DNA of 64,000 nt from Telmatactis stephensoni (Eukaryota > Cnidaria > Anthozoa > Actiniaria > Isophelliidae), in NCBI GenBank assembly GCA_029948255.1, contig JALIZF010001810.1, forward strand, positions 516,001 through 580,000. The letters run 5' to 3'. Positions 12,901 to 23,385 of the stretch are shown here, piece by piece. Under the pieces are notes generated by a model. The model had not been told where the DNA came from. It searched no databases and worked only from the letters and a program-made list of their open reading frames with translations. Every line of letters starts with the position of its first letter. The first letter of the stretch is position 1. The position numbers and the translations under genes are program-made.

Positions 12901-15900
12901 TTTTATTAATGTATTTTAATATTGTTCATTGTGTATTGTTCCAATGTGTTTTTATAGTTTAAAACCCAGTGTCTATTGTAATTGTATGATATCTATTCTA
13001 TTGTAAGAGCTTTGTTTAATTGTTAATGTTCTGTTAAAAGAGCCTCTATCTTTTTTAGCCTCTTTCCAAAGAATACTGGCAAAGGGGTATCCAAGTTTGT
13101 TGGTCCGCACAATCTTATTTCACAGTCTTCCAGGATACTTCTAATCAGTTTGGATCCAATGTTATCGCAATTGTAGTCCCCACTAGTGACTATGGGTCGT
13201 ACTTCCTTAGTATCCTTGTTGACCACGTGGACGTATTGATAGAGGAATGGTTCCCAGACCTCGGTAAGTTAGAGTGGTTTTCATATGAGTGGGAACATTG
13301 TACGGTAACGATACGATACGGTTACGGCAGGAATTTCGAATGTTTTTATAGAAACTATGATACTGGTACAGTTACGATACGGTAGGGTAAGTTTCCCACT
13401 CATACGAAAACGACTCTATTCCCCACATGCGTACAAAACATTGTTCAAACCGAAAGTATAAGAATTCTCTATAAGTGTCTAACATTCATCTTTGGTGAAT
13501 TTGCAGCACCTTGTATTCTTCAACTGCCTTTAGTTTACACTGTCACAGCTTTTTGTTATATTCCATGTAAAACAGCATGAAAGCACTGTTACAAATGATT
13601 TACTGCCACCTTTGAGCATGAATTGAATATGGTCTTCATTATTTTATAGCGTTTGTTTGTAAAACGTTTTATTTCAGGTGAGCAAGATCCAATTGAAGGC
13701 TTACCATTGGTCAGTCGCCTTTGTCCGTGCATCACGTGTCAGGGTGAAAACTGCCACACCTTTGAGTTCCAAGAATGCATGGAACAAGCTCTTCGTTACG
13801 AAGAAATCAATTGTCCCAAGACCTCAGAATTTCTACCGGTCGTGAAGGTGGCTCCAGATGTTGAATTGGCAGATTTAAAGTTAAAGAATCTCTTGATCAA
13901 AGACAATGAATTGGCGTTAGAACAGAAGAAGGAGTTTGTACTTGGAGATGGTAGTTATGGAACAGTTTACAAAGCCAAGTACAATGACCGAGTTGTTGCG
14001 GTCAAGGTATTATTTAACAAATAGATTCCATTTTTCCATGCGTCTGTTCTCTAATAGATGCACAGATGACGTCAAATTGTGGTGAGAACAAAAAAGTACG
14101 CCACGAGACGAAGACGAGTGTCGTGACTGTTATTTTCACCACATTTTGACGTCTTCTGTGCATCTATTAGAGTACAGACCCACGGAAAAATGGAACCTGT
14201 TTGTTATATATATATGTTCATTGAAATATTTCAACCAATCAGAGCACGCGTAAGATTCAATGACGTCATTTATGCGTGTGTACGGTAATCACACTTGGTT
14301 CTCGACCAATCAGAACGCACGTAATATACCAATTATAATATAGCGGTTAGCGAATGATATGTAACGCACCAAGGGATTTGTTGCAGGGGCATTCTCTAGG
14401 AACATGCTTTGTTTCTGCACCAAATCGCCTTCAAGTGTTCCAGCGATCTCACGCAACAAAGTTGTTGGGGGAAATATTTTTTCCCTGGACATGCTACATC
14501 ATATTCAATAGACAGTACACACACAAGGGAATTGACCGGGCAACAAGCCCCTAGCTTCATGTCTCTGCAAAACATCCCCTAGTGTATGCCGAGCGTCATA
14601 CTATCCTGACTTAAATCAGTTGCAAAATGTAGTCTAGTCTATTTTCTAATATTTGGTTCATAATTTGTGAACAGGTCTTTCACACTGAGGGTCACATCAA
14701 TCCACATCGATTATTACGTCAAGAGGTGCCATTTCTTGCCCATCTACGTCATCCAAGTATAATTACCCTACATGGGGTATGTGTTCGACCAAGAGCACTT
14801 GTTCTCGAAGTAGCGTCACTTGGATCGTTGAGTTCCTTGTTAAATAAAGGAGAACCCTTGAGCCGTGGAGTTCAGCACCGCATTGCTTTGCAGGTTTGTT
14901 GCATTTAGATTTTAGATTTATGTCACTTTGAAAGCCAAGGTATTGGCCTAGCATGGTTACTGAGAATTGTTTCGATTCCGGAGACGGAGCCTAAGAAACG
15001 GCTATCGCGTCCGATTAAGGAGGCACAGGGACGCACACAATGTAACGAGGTAGACGAGCGAGGCTCTGATATAGACTAAATGTAATCCTTTAAGTAGATG
15101 GTCTAGATAGGCCAGGCCACACCCACTAACTGAGGGCGCGCCTACCCACTGAAAGATAACTCAAGATTTTATTCCCTTGGCCCTTGTGCCATGAGTTAGT
15201 GATAACTCAATACAAAATGCTGACTACTTTTAGGTTGCCGAGGGATTGGCTTACCTCCATCGTCACATGATAGTCTACCGCGATATGAAACCGCACAACA
15301 TTCTCATATTTTCCTTGTCTTTATCAATTGTCATCAACGCGAAAATCTCTGACTTCGGTATCGCACGTTATACTCCAATGTATGGTTTGAAATCATCAGA
15401 AGGTACACCAGGATATCGTGCTCCAGAGGTGGTTCGTGGTGATGTAGCATACAACAAAGGAGCTGACCTGTACTCGTTTGGAATGCTTTTATATGAAATT
15501 GTTACCGGTGGAAAAAGACCTTTCGAAGAACTTCGTTTTCGAAATGAGCTTGATGCTGCTGTGATGCAAGGTCGCATGATAGATCCCATTACTACTGACA
15601 ATGGCAGCTCACCTTGGCCAGATATAGAAGACTTGATAGAACACTTGCTGGAACCTAGAGCTGATATGCGTCCAACAGCTGAACAGGTAGAACATTATGA
15701 TGCAGCAAATTACATTTCAAAGTCATATATGCGCATGTGTACTGACTATGGTTGCTGTAGATCCCATACGGCTTGCAGCACTGCTTTGGTATAACAAAGC
15801 AAGTTATTCTTGGAATCATATTTGGATAGGGGGCCTGGATTTTGAATAGTATTGGAACTGGTAATTGAATAGTAGTGAAACTGTTAATTTAGTTCTTTAA

Positions 15901-18152
15901 TCACTCAGTATTCATCCTCCAGACTAATTTGGTTATTAATTCTGTCCCAGGCATTCTGCAGTATTTTTAATATTGCTGTTGGATGACAGAATTGTTATCT
16001 GTTTATTGCAGAATAGTCCAGTTTCCAATTACTAGAGACCGCTGAGCTTCTTGACAAAAGGCGCATTTATGCACGGTTAGCCTCCTTTTCAAGAAAGACC
16101 CATGGGAGTAAACTCAATTTTTGTTTTGTTAAGAACAACAGAAAAATTGAATTTACTCCCTTGGGTCTTGCTTGAAAAGGAGGCTAACCCTGTATAAATG
16201 CGCCTTTTGTCAGGAAGGTCAGCGGTCTCTAGTAACTGGACTATTAACACTGATAATGTTTTATAAAGGTTTTCAAGAGCGCGCGCGGGGCCAAACACGG
16301 GTTATAGATAAACCTCCATACGTGCACTTATTTACTCAAGGTTTAATGCAAAGTACTGATCGATTTTAATAATTGTTCCTACAGGTTGTTGAGCGTCTAT
16401 CAAGTGCAGAACTTCTGTGTCTAAAGCGAGTGATCGCTGTGTCAAAGCAGAAAGCTGTTGAGAGTATGTCTGTAATAAACGATGAGGACAACATAGAATT
16501 GTGGATGGGTAGTGGTGTAGCAGGTGACTATGGTGGACAAGTATCATGGGTCACCTTAACTAATGCCAATAATGAGGTTTGTGGAAGTGAATACACCTAT
16601 TGTAGGATATAGTAGGATACAGTATATATTGATACACTTAGTGTTGCATACACGAAGTACTTACCTTAAAATTATACGAGCGGCCGCTGACCTTCTAAAC
16701 ATCAGGCTAAAACTGACTATCTAGACCGAAAAGGAGTATGGGTAAGTCCAAAATTCTACTTACTTGTCAGCTTTAGTCTTCGTTGACTTTAGTCGGTGGA
16801 ATTTTCTAAAGCAGATAAATAGCATACTTACAATTCTAAAAGTAAGTAATGTTACAGTATACTTAGTATTCCTTAGATATCCTTTTTATCCATTCATATC
16901 TCATCGAGGACCTATTATCCTGGGATTATTGTTCAGCTACTATTTGACGCGCGCACCATGAACTCCTTGAGAGTTCATGCACGATTGAGCAGTAGCGGAT
17001 CCAGGATTTTTCAAAGGGGGAGTTCTTAAACCCAACTGTGTATAATACTCTATTGTTTGGTCGATGTTCGACAAAAAAATGGCTTTAAGGGAGGGTTCCG
17101 TGGACCCCTTCGACTCCCCCTGGATCGGTTACTGTTGAGGGGTTTTACATGTGTTTCTAATACCACGCCTATCGTTGTAGGGTTGTCAAGGAACTGGTAT
17201 AGACGACAAGCGAGTGACTTCCATGACCACTATTAACAACAAGTATATTTTGGTAGGAACACAATCTGGTACGATATGGGTGTTCGATGCGTCATCTCAC
17301 ACTTGCTTACATTCCCTGCATCCTCTACCCGATTCAGTAATCTCACTACGACACTACACCAACACGAAAACGCATGACGATGTAGTAATTGCAGGCATTG
17401 CTAACGGCTCACTTGTCATTTACCAAACTCAAGATGTCGAGAAGAAACTAGCAAACCCTAAGGGAGAGTATACCGCTGTGCAAGACGGAGAAAGATGGCG
17501 GCGAGTGTCCCAGACGACTGCAATGTTCACCCAGTAGCTTGTGTAACTTCAGCGCACAAGTGTATCTACTGTGGCTGTGGAAACGACGTGGTTGTCCTCA
17601 AAATTGCCAAAAACTCTGTTGTTCCGAAGCGTCGTTGGTCAATTGAGGACAGGCGCAAACAATGTGTTCTTAACATTGCAGTAGGGTCATCAATCTGCAC
17701 GTCCACCAAAGGACTCGCCCTATATAGACTTCTGGGATATTTCCCAACCAGTCCTTAATGGATCTGTCAATTGTGCTTCAATTGTAGGATCTAGCGGCGA
17801 GTCACGTGACTTGAGAGTAGTATGTATGTTACTACATGAGCAGACGGCATTATGGGTAGGGCTTGGTACAGGTCACGTGATAATTCTATCAACCAAAACA
17901 CGTGATCCACTCTATGTTCTAAAGAGGCACGTAGGGTCGGTACGCTGTATGGCAATGGCGCGTCGTAGTTCCACCCATGGTAAGCCCCTCTCACTGGTCA
18001 TGACAGGAGGATTGAGTTTTATCGAAAGACCCGGATGTCGTAGGAAAGATGGAGACTTTGGTCACGTTTTGGTATGGGAAGCTGATTTAGTTGAACAATC
18101 AAAGCGTTTACATGCAGATAAGATGAAGAGACAACAAATGCCAACTGTCTAG
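968..18152 (+). CDS. LRRK2: LRRK2-type ROCO kinase (ARM-ANK-LRR-Roc-COR-kinase-WD40), 5' partial
   Basis: Multi-exon gene for a large signalling protein that joins a Ras-like GTPase (Roc-COR) to a Ser/Thr kinase; LRRK2 in animals phosphorylates Rab GTPases at membranes. Exons read from splice sites with matching phases: 968-1294, 3356-3633, 4649-4830, 5414-5592, 6011-6152, 6772-9553, 10903-11257, 11978-12200, 12334-12568, 13059-13263, 13678-14006, 14675-14893, 15234-15686, 16385-16576, 17181-18152. About 2357 codons are present, against 2527 in human LRRK2, so only the extreme N-terminus should lie left of position 1; the first exon seen starts two bases into a codon. Domain order and motifs (GVLLHYDDP in COR, LGDGSYGTVY, YRDMKPHNIL, GTPGYRAPE, ALWVGLGTGH) match LRRK2. 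The armadillo and ankyrin parts fit LRRK2 better than LRRK1, which lacks the armadillo part. The last exon carries two frame breaks. Confidence 0.93.
2055..2535. repeat. Degenerate 75-85 bp tandem repeat split by a MITE
   Basis: Units share GCAGA...TCACCT-ATT-TTAT-ATT-GA-AGCTTAAGCA. About three copies lie left of position 2330 and part of another continues at 2478-2535. The block 2331-2477 between them is a separate fold-back. Confidence 0.5.
2331..2477. mobile_element. Fold-back MITE with AGGCCCAATTCACATGACAA ends
   Basis: Terminal arms pair (left AGGCCCAATTCACATGAC, right GTCATGTGAACTGGGCCT), with inner arms CATAAGCATAAGCAT and CTTATGCTTATG. It interrupts a tandem repeat. Confidence 0.7.
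3146..3270. mobile_element. GGATCCAGG / GGGGGTGCA MITE, copy 1
   Basis: Begins GGGGTGGATCCAGGATTATC and ends CCCCTAAATCCACCTC. Other copies at 16991-17135, 40244-40428 and (reverse) 48074-48255 share GGATCCAGG ends and repeated CAGGAGGGGGTGCACC. Confidence 0.65.
3650..3791. mobile_element. TA-flanked MITE, GAGTAGATTTCG family, copy 1
   Basis: Ends GAGTAGATTTCGCATGACTG and its imperfect complement (CATATGAAATCTGTTC), with TA on both sides. The middle holds the shared GGTTATGGCAGGAATTTTGAATG. Starts 16 bp after the LRRK2 donor at 3634. Confidence 0.75.
6293..6720. repeat. 17-bp minisatellite GGTGTCYGTCTTAGAGA
   Basis: About 25 copies, alternating C and T at the sixth base, in the LRRK2 intron before the large exon. 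Begins at the end of a repeat reading GAACTCCCTCTAAGACGAAC. The same MITE-like phrase without expansion occurs at 32690-32770. Confidence 0.9.
6772..9553 (+). other. LRRK2: LRRK2 large exon: last ARM, ankyrin, linker, LRR and Roc
   Basis: A single 2782-bp exon. It begins with the last armadillo units and then an ankyrin pair (about 7050-7290; LIQLGADVNNCEGTETPLRAA). An acidic, serine-rich linker follows (about 7530-8040). Around 12-14 leucine-rich repeats come next (about 8060-9120; repeated LxxLxLSxNxL pattern), then the start of the Roc GTPase (from 9158). The P-loop reads GLEKRGKTT and the switch region INTWDMKGRE, with LVGTHLD as the later motif. An exon this long amid short ones is unusual; human LRRK2 is divided into many exons here, so intron loss or retained ancestral structure is possible. 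The reading frame runs on past the donor at 9554 into a SINE, which is not coding. Confidence 0.92.
9589..9740 (+). mobile_element. tRNA-derived SINE (family A)
   Basis: tRNA-like head with B-box-like GAGTACGATTCCC and a 3' part ending in TGTAGCTTTAATTAGCTTTA. The same 3' part appears reversed at 51115-51160, and as a scrap at about 3105-3118. It lies just after the LRRK2 donor at 9554, and the long open frame reads into it. Confidence 0.65.
10686..10865. mobile_element. Mutator-like MITE with perfect 9-bp target duplication
   Basis: Terminal repeats TAGCCTCCTCCGCAGGCAAC and GTTGCCTGCGGAGGAGGCTA. The flanks are GATTTGATT at 10677-10685 and 10866-10874, a perfect 9-bp duplication. Subterminal GGGCCTCCTGTG/CACAGGAAGCCC is shared with 28331-28469. 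In an LRRK2 intron. Confidence 0.85.
11289..11539. repeat. Long inverted repeat with an ATG-bearing centre
   Basis: Arms of about 81 bp (11289-11369 and 11459-11539) are near-perfect complements. The 90-bp centre starts an open frame MAASDISLKEAEIFGAKL at 11375 that runs on through the right arm. In the LRRK2 intron after the exon ending at 11257. Confidence 0.8.
12640..12905. repeat. 27-bp tandem repeat in LRRK2 intron
   Basis: Unit AATGTGTATTGTTCTATTAT plus TCAAAAC, clear copies at 12716-12860, decayed on both sides. Open frames in this intron come from the repeat. Confidence 0.8.
13272..13416. mobile_element. TA-flanked MITE, GAGTAGATTTCG family, copy 2
   Basis: GAGTGGTTTTCATATGAGTG at the left, CATACGAAAACGACTC at the right, TA on each side, 145 bp. 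Begins eight bases inside the intron after the LRRK2 exon ending at 13263. Confidence 0.8.
13678..15686 (+). other. LRRK2: LRRK2 COR end and protein kinase exons
   Basis: Three exons (13678-14006, 14675-14893, 15234-15686). The glycine loop reads LGDGSYGTVYKAKY and the catalytic lysine sits in VAVK, the last codon of the first exon. The catalytic loop is YRDMKPHNIL: tyrosine in place of the His of HRD, as in human LRRK2. The metal-binding motif is DFG (ISDFGIARY), where human LRRK2 has DYG; the Gly and following Ile match human G2019 and I2020. The activation segment ends GTPGYRAPE. All residues needed for catalysis are present. Confidence 0.93.
14027..14190. mobile_element. Fold-back MITE, GAGAACAAAAAAGTACG family
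   Basis: Arms TCCATTTTTCC...ATAGATGCACAGATGACGTC and its near complement on the right (GACGTCTTCTGTGCATCTATTAG...GGAAAAATGGAAC). Begins 20 bp after the kinase exon donor at 14007. Relatives at about 10-205 and 47899-48010. Confidence 0.7.
16013..16244. repeat. Fold-back with ~112-bp arms in a kinase-WD40 intron
   Basis: Left ATAGTCCAGTTTCCAATTAC...GACCCATGGGAGTAAACTC pairs with right GAATTTACTCCCTTGGGTC...AGTAACTGGACTAT. A transcript would form a long hairpin. Confidence 0.78.
16385..18152 (+). other. LRRK2: LRRK2 WD40 exons with two reading-frame breaks
   Basis: Exon 16385-16576 (LWMGSGVAGDYGGQVSW) and the final exon 17181-18152 encode the WD40 propeller and the C-terminal helix (ADLVEQSKRLHADKMKRQQM), which matches the end of human LRRK2. 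Inside the last exon the homologous frame shifts at about 17500-17520 (after DGERWRRV) and shifts back at about 17721-17727 (LALY then IDFWD). Both shifts fall at short repeats: a run of C and a (TA)n run. The second restores the first, so the true stop at 18150-18152 is in frame again. Indels in the assembly are the likeliest cause; a damaged allele cannot be excluded. Confidence 0.85.
16991..17135. mobile_element. GGATCCAGG MITE, copy 2
   Basis: GTAGCGGATCCAGGATTTTTC at the left, CCCCCTGGATCGGTTACTG at the right. In the intron before the last LRRK2 exon. Confidence 0.6.
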
Positions 18153-21100
18153 AATCACCTTGAATGTACATAATTACAGAACAGTTTCACCAGAAAATAA
18201 TTCATGAATAATTTATAGATTTTTTTGTAAAAATTGACATTTTTATGACATCGCTTCTCTTCACTTCACTTTAATGATCAGTGTGCTACGTTACAAAATG
18301 AGTAATAGAGTACAAGCATTAAATGGGTGCAACACTTTGCACAGTTTACTACAACATAGCGTTCATTAAACAATAGAAGACAATAGAATTAGCATAATTT
18401 TGCAGTAGACATAGACATAGACATAGAGTTTATTAATGAGGCACCTGAATGACATTTGTAAAGTTACAGTTAAGAAATTAAAACTTGTATAAAGGTGCCA
18501 GCTATCTACAATAACCTTAAATGGCTAGCCTGGGTAGATAGCTGGTTATAGACATTGTAATAAAATTTCATAGGGTCAGAAAAAGAAAAATTACAAATAG
18601 ATATATATATATATATAGTTATAAAATACTTGAGATATAACGCGCGCGCTGATTGGCTGACTACCATGTTGATATCAGAGGACAGAGACATGGCTCGCAC
18701 AAAAAACGTCGAAAATATTTTATAAAAGCAATATAAAACGATCGCTTATGTCTCTGTACTGTGATATAAACACTCTGGAAGATGTAGAGCACTCGAAAAG
18801 CAAGAGAAACACTCGGCTACGCCTCGTGTTCCTAAGCTTGCTTTTATCTTGCTCTACATCTTCCATCGTGTTTATATCACAGTACAGAGACATGTGCGCG
18901 CGTTTTATATTCCTTAAATAGAAATAAAGCAATACTGATTTATGGTAACAACGAAACGAATTATGTAATGAATAGATTAATAACTGATGGATTATATATG
19001 GATAAATGATTTTAAGATAGTAATATAATTGCATTATTTAAAACGAGTATATAACAAAGATAAGTGAGCTAGTGAATCACACGGAGTAAGAATTTATTAT
19101 GTGTTCTCGCAGTATTTACGGTGGTAATTGCACGCTTTTAGTGTTTGTACTCTATAATTGCACAGGCTATGGTTAAATGGAAAGAAAAACTATTAAGAGG
19201 AGATTTTTTTCAATATCGAGTAATAAGGGTTAAAAGTGCCAAAAACTAGCCACTCATGCAAGTTTTAATTCAAATTTTCGTTTTGGATTAACACTCAAAT
19301 TCTATTTTTATCAGTTAGAAATTGTTGTCATGTATTTTTATTCAAATTTAGCAACTTTCAAGCTGAATGTAAAGAATTTCTGTGGCAAGTGAGCAAAAGA
19401 AGGCCTAAAACTCATTTTCGATTCAAATCTTCACTTTGGATTATCCAACTTTTATCAATCAAAACCACTTACAAACAACCTAAACTTTCTGAAAGTAATA
19501 ACTTTAGCTTTGTATAACAGTTATTCTTTAGCTTTTGTTGCCCAATGCTTGAACGTGAAAAAAATCTCTTAATCATCATCATCATCATCACCATCATCTT
19601 CATTTGTAAACCATCGGAGCAAATATGTAAGTAAAATTTACAATCTTACAATCATTCGTGTTGTATGGATTTGGATTTTTCCCTCTACTGTGTGTTTCCA
19701 CTGTGTTTCTTAAGAACACTTGGGTCTGCGGCGCCTGTGTTTATTTTCTGAGCTTTAGAATTTTTTCATAAGAACTTACTTCATTTGTCAGCTTAATTCG
19801 TCCATTTTCAACTTGGAGGGTCTTATAACCCGCAGTTTCTTTGCAGATGCGCGTTAAAAACTGTATTCCAAATAATGAACAGATTTTACCATACAGTTTT
19901 GGAGTTTCTTTAACAACAAACAAAAACGAGAAACTCCCGAGCGGCTTGTTTCCTACCCTGGGTACCAGAGGCCCGAGAGGGATTGGGGAGGACCGTAAAA
20001 ACCGTTTTGGTTGGTCGAGAGTAAGTTGCTCAATTCGTAGAATGAAAAACGGAAGCGTGATCAATAAAAAAACTACATCGAGCCACCTTAAGGTTATGTT
20101 CCCTTTGTGATGTAAATGAAGTGGGAGATGAAAACCAGCAAAACAACAAAACAAAAAACAAATTTTTGTGCAAACCGGCAGCGCGAGCGGGAAAAAGAAT
20201 AACAACAAAACCGGTTTGAAGCCGTGACGTCATACAGGGCCAAATACGCAAACCGGCCGGATTTCTAGAGGGTATTACCGTCCCATATTGGCCCTCAAAT
20301 AATACCTTATTTGGTAAATTTACGTCACAATTGTATAATAAAATATGTTAATTGAATATCCTTTTCGACGCTTGATGTACATTGTGTAGAAGAAGGGCTC
20401 AATGTGTGACAATCACGGTCTAGTAGATACTTTGCCTGTGGCCATCAGCTCGACAGCCGCGTCGACGAGTCACAAGCTTCTTAGTAACAGCAGCTTTGAG
20501 ACTATTGCAAACAGTGGACTCCAACCTTGGTGAATTCCATTTATCGTGAAAAAACTTCCATAAGGCCAAGTTTGAGTATATAAGCCTCATAATTCACTTG
20601 CATGAACTCTAAAACAAGTATAAAAGACTGTTTATAAGCCTTTATACTAAAAGGGTAAAAAAACGTAAAAAAACGAAGAGTACTTAAGGTGATTCCTCTG
20701 TTTTGCACCGCGCATGTCTACCGCGCATGGTTCAAAATGCACAGAATTACGACTTTTTCAGCATTTCCATTCAAATTACGACTAAAAATGCTTAAATACA
20801 CAATTTGAAACATTTGTACAAATTTTGCTGCGATAAATAGGGAGTTTTGTAAAACTCGCCCCAGTACTTTCTCGGAATAGTGCCGATTTGACCCCAAATT
20901 TGATAACAATTTTTAAAATATCTCTCTAACGAGCACGGTGACCCCCATTTTTTATTTCAAAACTTGCTTTCTTGTAATAATTCACACAGCATATTTGAAA
21001 ATTAAAAAAAGTTATAGGTAGGAACTTGGAAAAAATGTGCTTTTTTACGTGTATTTGAATGCTAGAATGTCAAAAATCGAACATTTCGGCGGGTATGTTG

Positions 21101-21805
21101 CTTTCTAAAAGCTGTAAAAAAAGTGCGAAAATGTACTTCACCGAGGTTAAAAGATAATTTCTTGTGATATATTTTACTATTTTACCCGTTTCTACTGAAA
21201 TCCTGTCAACTCTGATTCTTCGGGGTCTTTTCTGAGGCCAAATAGACTTATCAACGAATTCGCCGGGATGCATCGAGCGTTCGTGCGAAATCGCTAAAAC
21301 ACCCTTGTCTTTCAAGCCAAATATTTCCTAAACGAGCACGGTGACCCCCTCGTTTTTTGTTAGCTATAAAATAAATAACTCAAAATCTACAAAATATCCC
21401 ATTTATAGCGATTTTTATAGGTACGTAGGATCAATTACCGAGGAATCGGGCCTTAAACTGATGTCATGTAGCCACTGAAGCGCGCACAGATGAAGGTACC
21501 CTATATATGCAGAGTATTTAACAACACTATGGTTTTATCCCTCAAGTTAACAAGTGCAGTTTTAATACGGCCATATGAAGAGGCTAGGTAATACAACTAT
21601 GTTGGTTCGTCTGAGTTGGTCGGTAGTGCGGTTGCATGCTTGGAAACTTGGTGGGACTCCATTTTCAAGAAACGTTATTCAAATTAATGCAAATTTGGCA
21701 AACCATTCGCCGTTCTCTAAAGAAAATGCCAGATCACTTTGCATAATTATTCCGCAATCTTAGTAGAAAACAGAACAACTGAAAGAACGGTCGACATTCT
21801 AAAAT
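18153..21805. other. Intergenic stretch LRRK2 to GT92 copy 1
   Basis: No gene supported. Holds the inverted repeat at 18748-18893, a repeat-like minus-strand frame (19741-20208; contains 'LGPLVPRVGNKPLG' typical of transposon translations) and two copies of ACGAGCACGGTGACCCCC (about 20931 and 21333) in opposite surroundings. A TATA-like CTATATATGC at 21501 could serve GT92 copy 1. Confidence 0.5.
18748..18893. repeat. Inverted repeat downstream of LRRK2
   Basis: ATGTCTCTGTACTGTGATAT...GGAAGATGTAGAGCA pairs with TGCTCTACATCTTCC...ATATCACAGTACAGAGACAT. No coding potential. Confidence 0.75.
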
Positions 21806-23365
21806 ATGCGTTTTAAACTTAAACTAGCAATGGGAATTGCTATTGGGTTTTTTATGGTCAATTTGTTAGTGATTCACTTGGAATTGCCCAAAGACACAAA
21901 CACCTTGTATCAGAAGTGGTCTCGCCCTGGTGTGACACAGAAAGAAACAGTTAGAAACAGTCTCCAATCGCCTGGCGCCAGTAAAGGAAACGAAAAAACA
22001 CCGATAGTGCTTCACTATATTATGAAAAATCTTCAAAGAGAAACACGCATCGACCTTCAACAAAATGTTGGTGGTTATGAAGCAAGTAGAACGCATAAAA
22101 ACTTACATCTTCCTGCTAAAAAAAAAGACACGAAACCCACAGTCCTTAGGCAAGATGTTTCGAAACAACCTCTTAATCAACAGAGTGCAACAAACAGCAA
22201 TAAGAGAGGCTATTTTCGAAAACTTTTCCATGACACCTTCATCTACTCGGCATTTTTTGAACCGCAACAGTCTCAGCACAGTAAGTCTGTGATACGACTT
22301 ATCGTCTTAATGAAGAAGAAACATCAATCTCTGAAGATAGTTTGTAATTACTGCAGTAATAAGCTAGAACCTTGCCACTGTCCGTCACAGATTGCCACGT
22401 TTTACGCGCACAATGAAAACCACGATATGAAATATAGTGGGGTTATAGCATCTTGTGTGGTACCAGAATGTTTTGATGTTACTTTCAGTTTCATATCAGT
22501 GTCTGTGCGACTAAATGGGAGACAAATGAACGAGCTATTAGTACCTTTGGTCTCAACTGTAGCAAGTGGTGTTCTCAAACACGAATACTCTGTCTGCATT
22601 CCTCCATTACGAGGAAATGGTGTTGAATCCTTGTATCGAGTAATCGAGTTTATTGAACTAACTTCCATCTTAGGCGCGACACACTTTACCTTTTACGTCT
22701 ACCAAATCGATAATCAGCTTAAAAGATTGTTGACGTATTATGAAGAAATAGGAATGGTTACTCTACTACCATGGAATCTCCCCATGGAATCCGTTCTCCA
22801 TATATGGTACTATGGGCAAGTACTTGCCATAGAAGATTGCCTTTTTAGAAGTAGAACACAGTCAAAATTTGTAGCATTTAATGATATTGATGAGTTTATT
22901 GTACCATTGAAACATCCTTCAGTACCTCTCCTACTAAAAGACATGCACAAGGAAGAGTTGAGTGGTCACTGCTTTAATAGTGTGATATTCAGCCTTGATG
23001 ATAGAATACCAGGTACTGAAAATGAGCTCAATTCTTTGAAAATACATCGAAGAACCATCAAGAAGCTTCCTGCAAGGGGGAAATGCATTGTTGTCCCTAA
23101 AAAAGTGTTTGAGATGGGCATCCATCATATAAGTAAAGGAACAAGTGAGCCATTACTCAGAAACATAGTACATCATAAACTGGGTCTACTGTTTCACTAC
23201 AGAGAGTGCAAGTCCCAGGACTTTGGCAAAGTGTGCGACCATCTTGTTTCTGACCAAACGATGCAGCGCTTTGCGAAGAAATTGCAAGGCAAAGTGAGTG
23301 GTGTTCTTGAACATTTGAAATTAGAAATCCATTCAAAAACAAAGGGAAATTCCAACCAAATATAG
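21806..23365 (+). CDS. GT92 (DUF23) family glycosyltransferase, copy 1
   Basis: Single-exon gene of 519 codons. GT92 enzymes, such as C. elegans GALT-1, transfer galactose to fucose on N-glycan cores in the Golgi; the exact acceptor here is unknown. The start MRFKLKLAMG is chosen because the paralogue at 28722-30203 carries the same MRFKLK. Residues 7-29 form a signal anchor (type II topology), followed by a polar stem to about residue 140. The catalytic part shows YSVCIPPLRG (about 255), LGATHFTFYVYQID (about 290), YYEEIGMVTLLPWNLP (about 310), the probable metal-binding FNDIDEFIVP (about 358) and LLFHYREC (about 460). Where copy 2 has FYDYQID this copy has FYVYQID, so an acidic residue is lost. 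No intron is visible. Confidence 0.88.
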   Translation: MRFKLKLAMGIAIGFFMVNLLVIHLELPKDTNTLYQKWSRPGVTQKETVRNSLQSPGASKGNEKTPIVLHYIMKNLQRETRIDLQQNVGGYEASRTHKNLHLPAKKKDTKPTVLRQDVSKQPLNQQSATNSNKRGYFRKLFHDTFIYSAFFEPQQSQHSKSVIRLIVLMKKKHQSLKIVCNYCSNKLEPCHCPSQIATFYAHNENHDMKYSGVIASCVVPECFDVTFSFISVSVRLNGRQMNELLVPLVSTVASGVLKHEYSVCIPPLRGNGVESLYRVIEFIELTSILGATHFTFYVYQIDNQLKRLLTYYEEIGMVTLLPWNLPMESVLHIWYYGQVLAIEDCLFRSRTQSKFVAFNDIDEFIVPLKHPSVPLLLKDMHKEELSGHCFNSVIFSLDDRIPGTENELNSLKIHRRTIKKLPARGKCIVVPKKVFEMGIHHISKGTSEPLLRNIVHHKLGLLFHYRECKSQDFGKVCDHLVSDQTMQRFAKKLQGKVSGVLEHLKLEIHSKTKGNSNQI

Positions 23366-23385
23366 TGATACAAGATATAGAGGAT

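Larger units (their letters stand above)
10903..13263 (+). other. LRRK2: LRRK2 Roc end and COR exons
   Basis: Four exons (10903-11257, 11978-12200, 12334-12568, 13059-13263) finish the Roc domain and encode most of COR, the dimerisation part of the ROCO tandem. Strong matches to human LRRK2 are GVLLHYDDP, PLGFWARLITRLL and the final LVDHVDVLIEEWFPDL. The splice junction 9553/10903 falls cleanly between codons (MDE then VLDE). The intron at 12569-13058 holds a tandem repeat and the one at 11258-11977 a long inverted repeat. Confidence 0.9.

Noticed and set aside
12571..12962. Overlapping cysteine/tyrosine-rich frames
   Set aside because: Produced by the 27-bp tandem repeat in an LRRK2 intron.
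19741..20208. 155-codon minus-strand frame
   Set aside because: Hydrophobic start, but it contains phrases typical of transposon translations and no domain; no splice or homology support.
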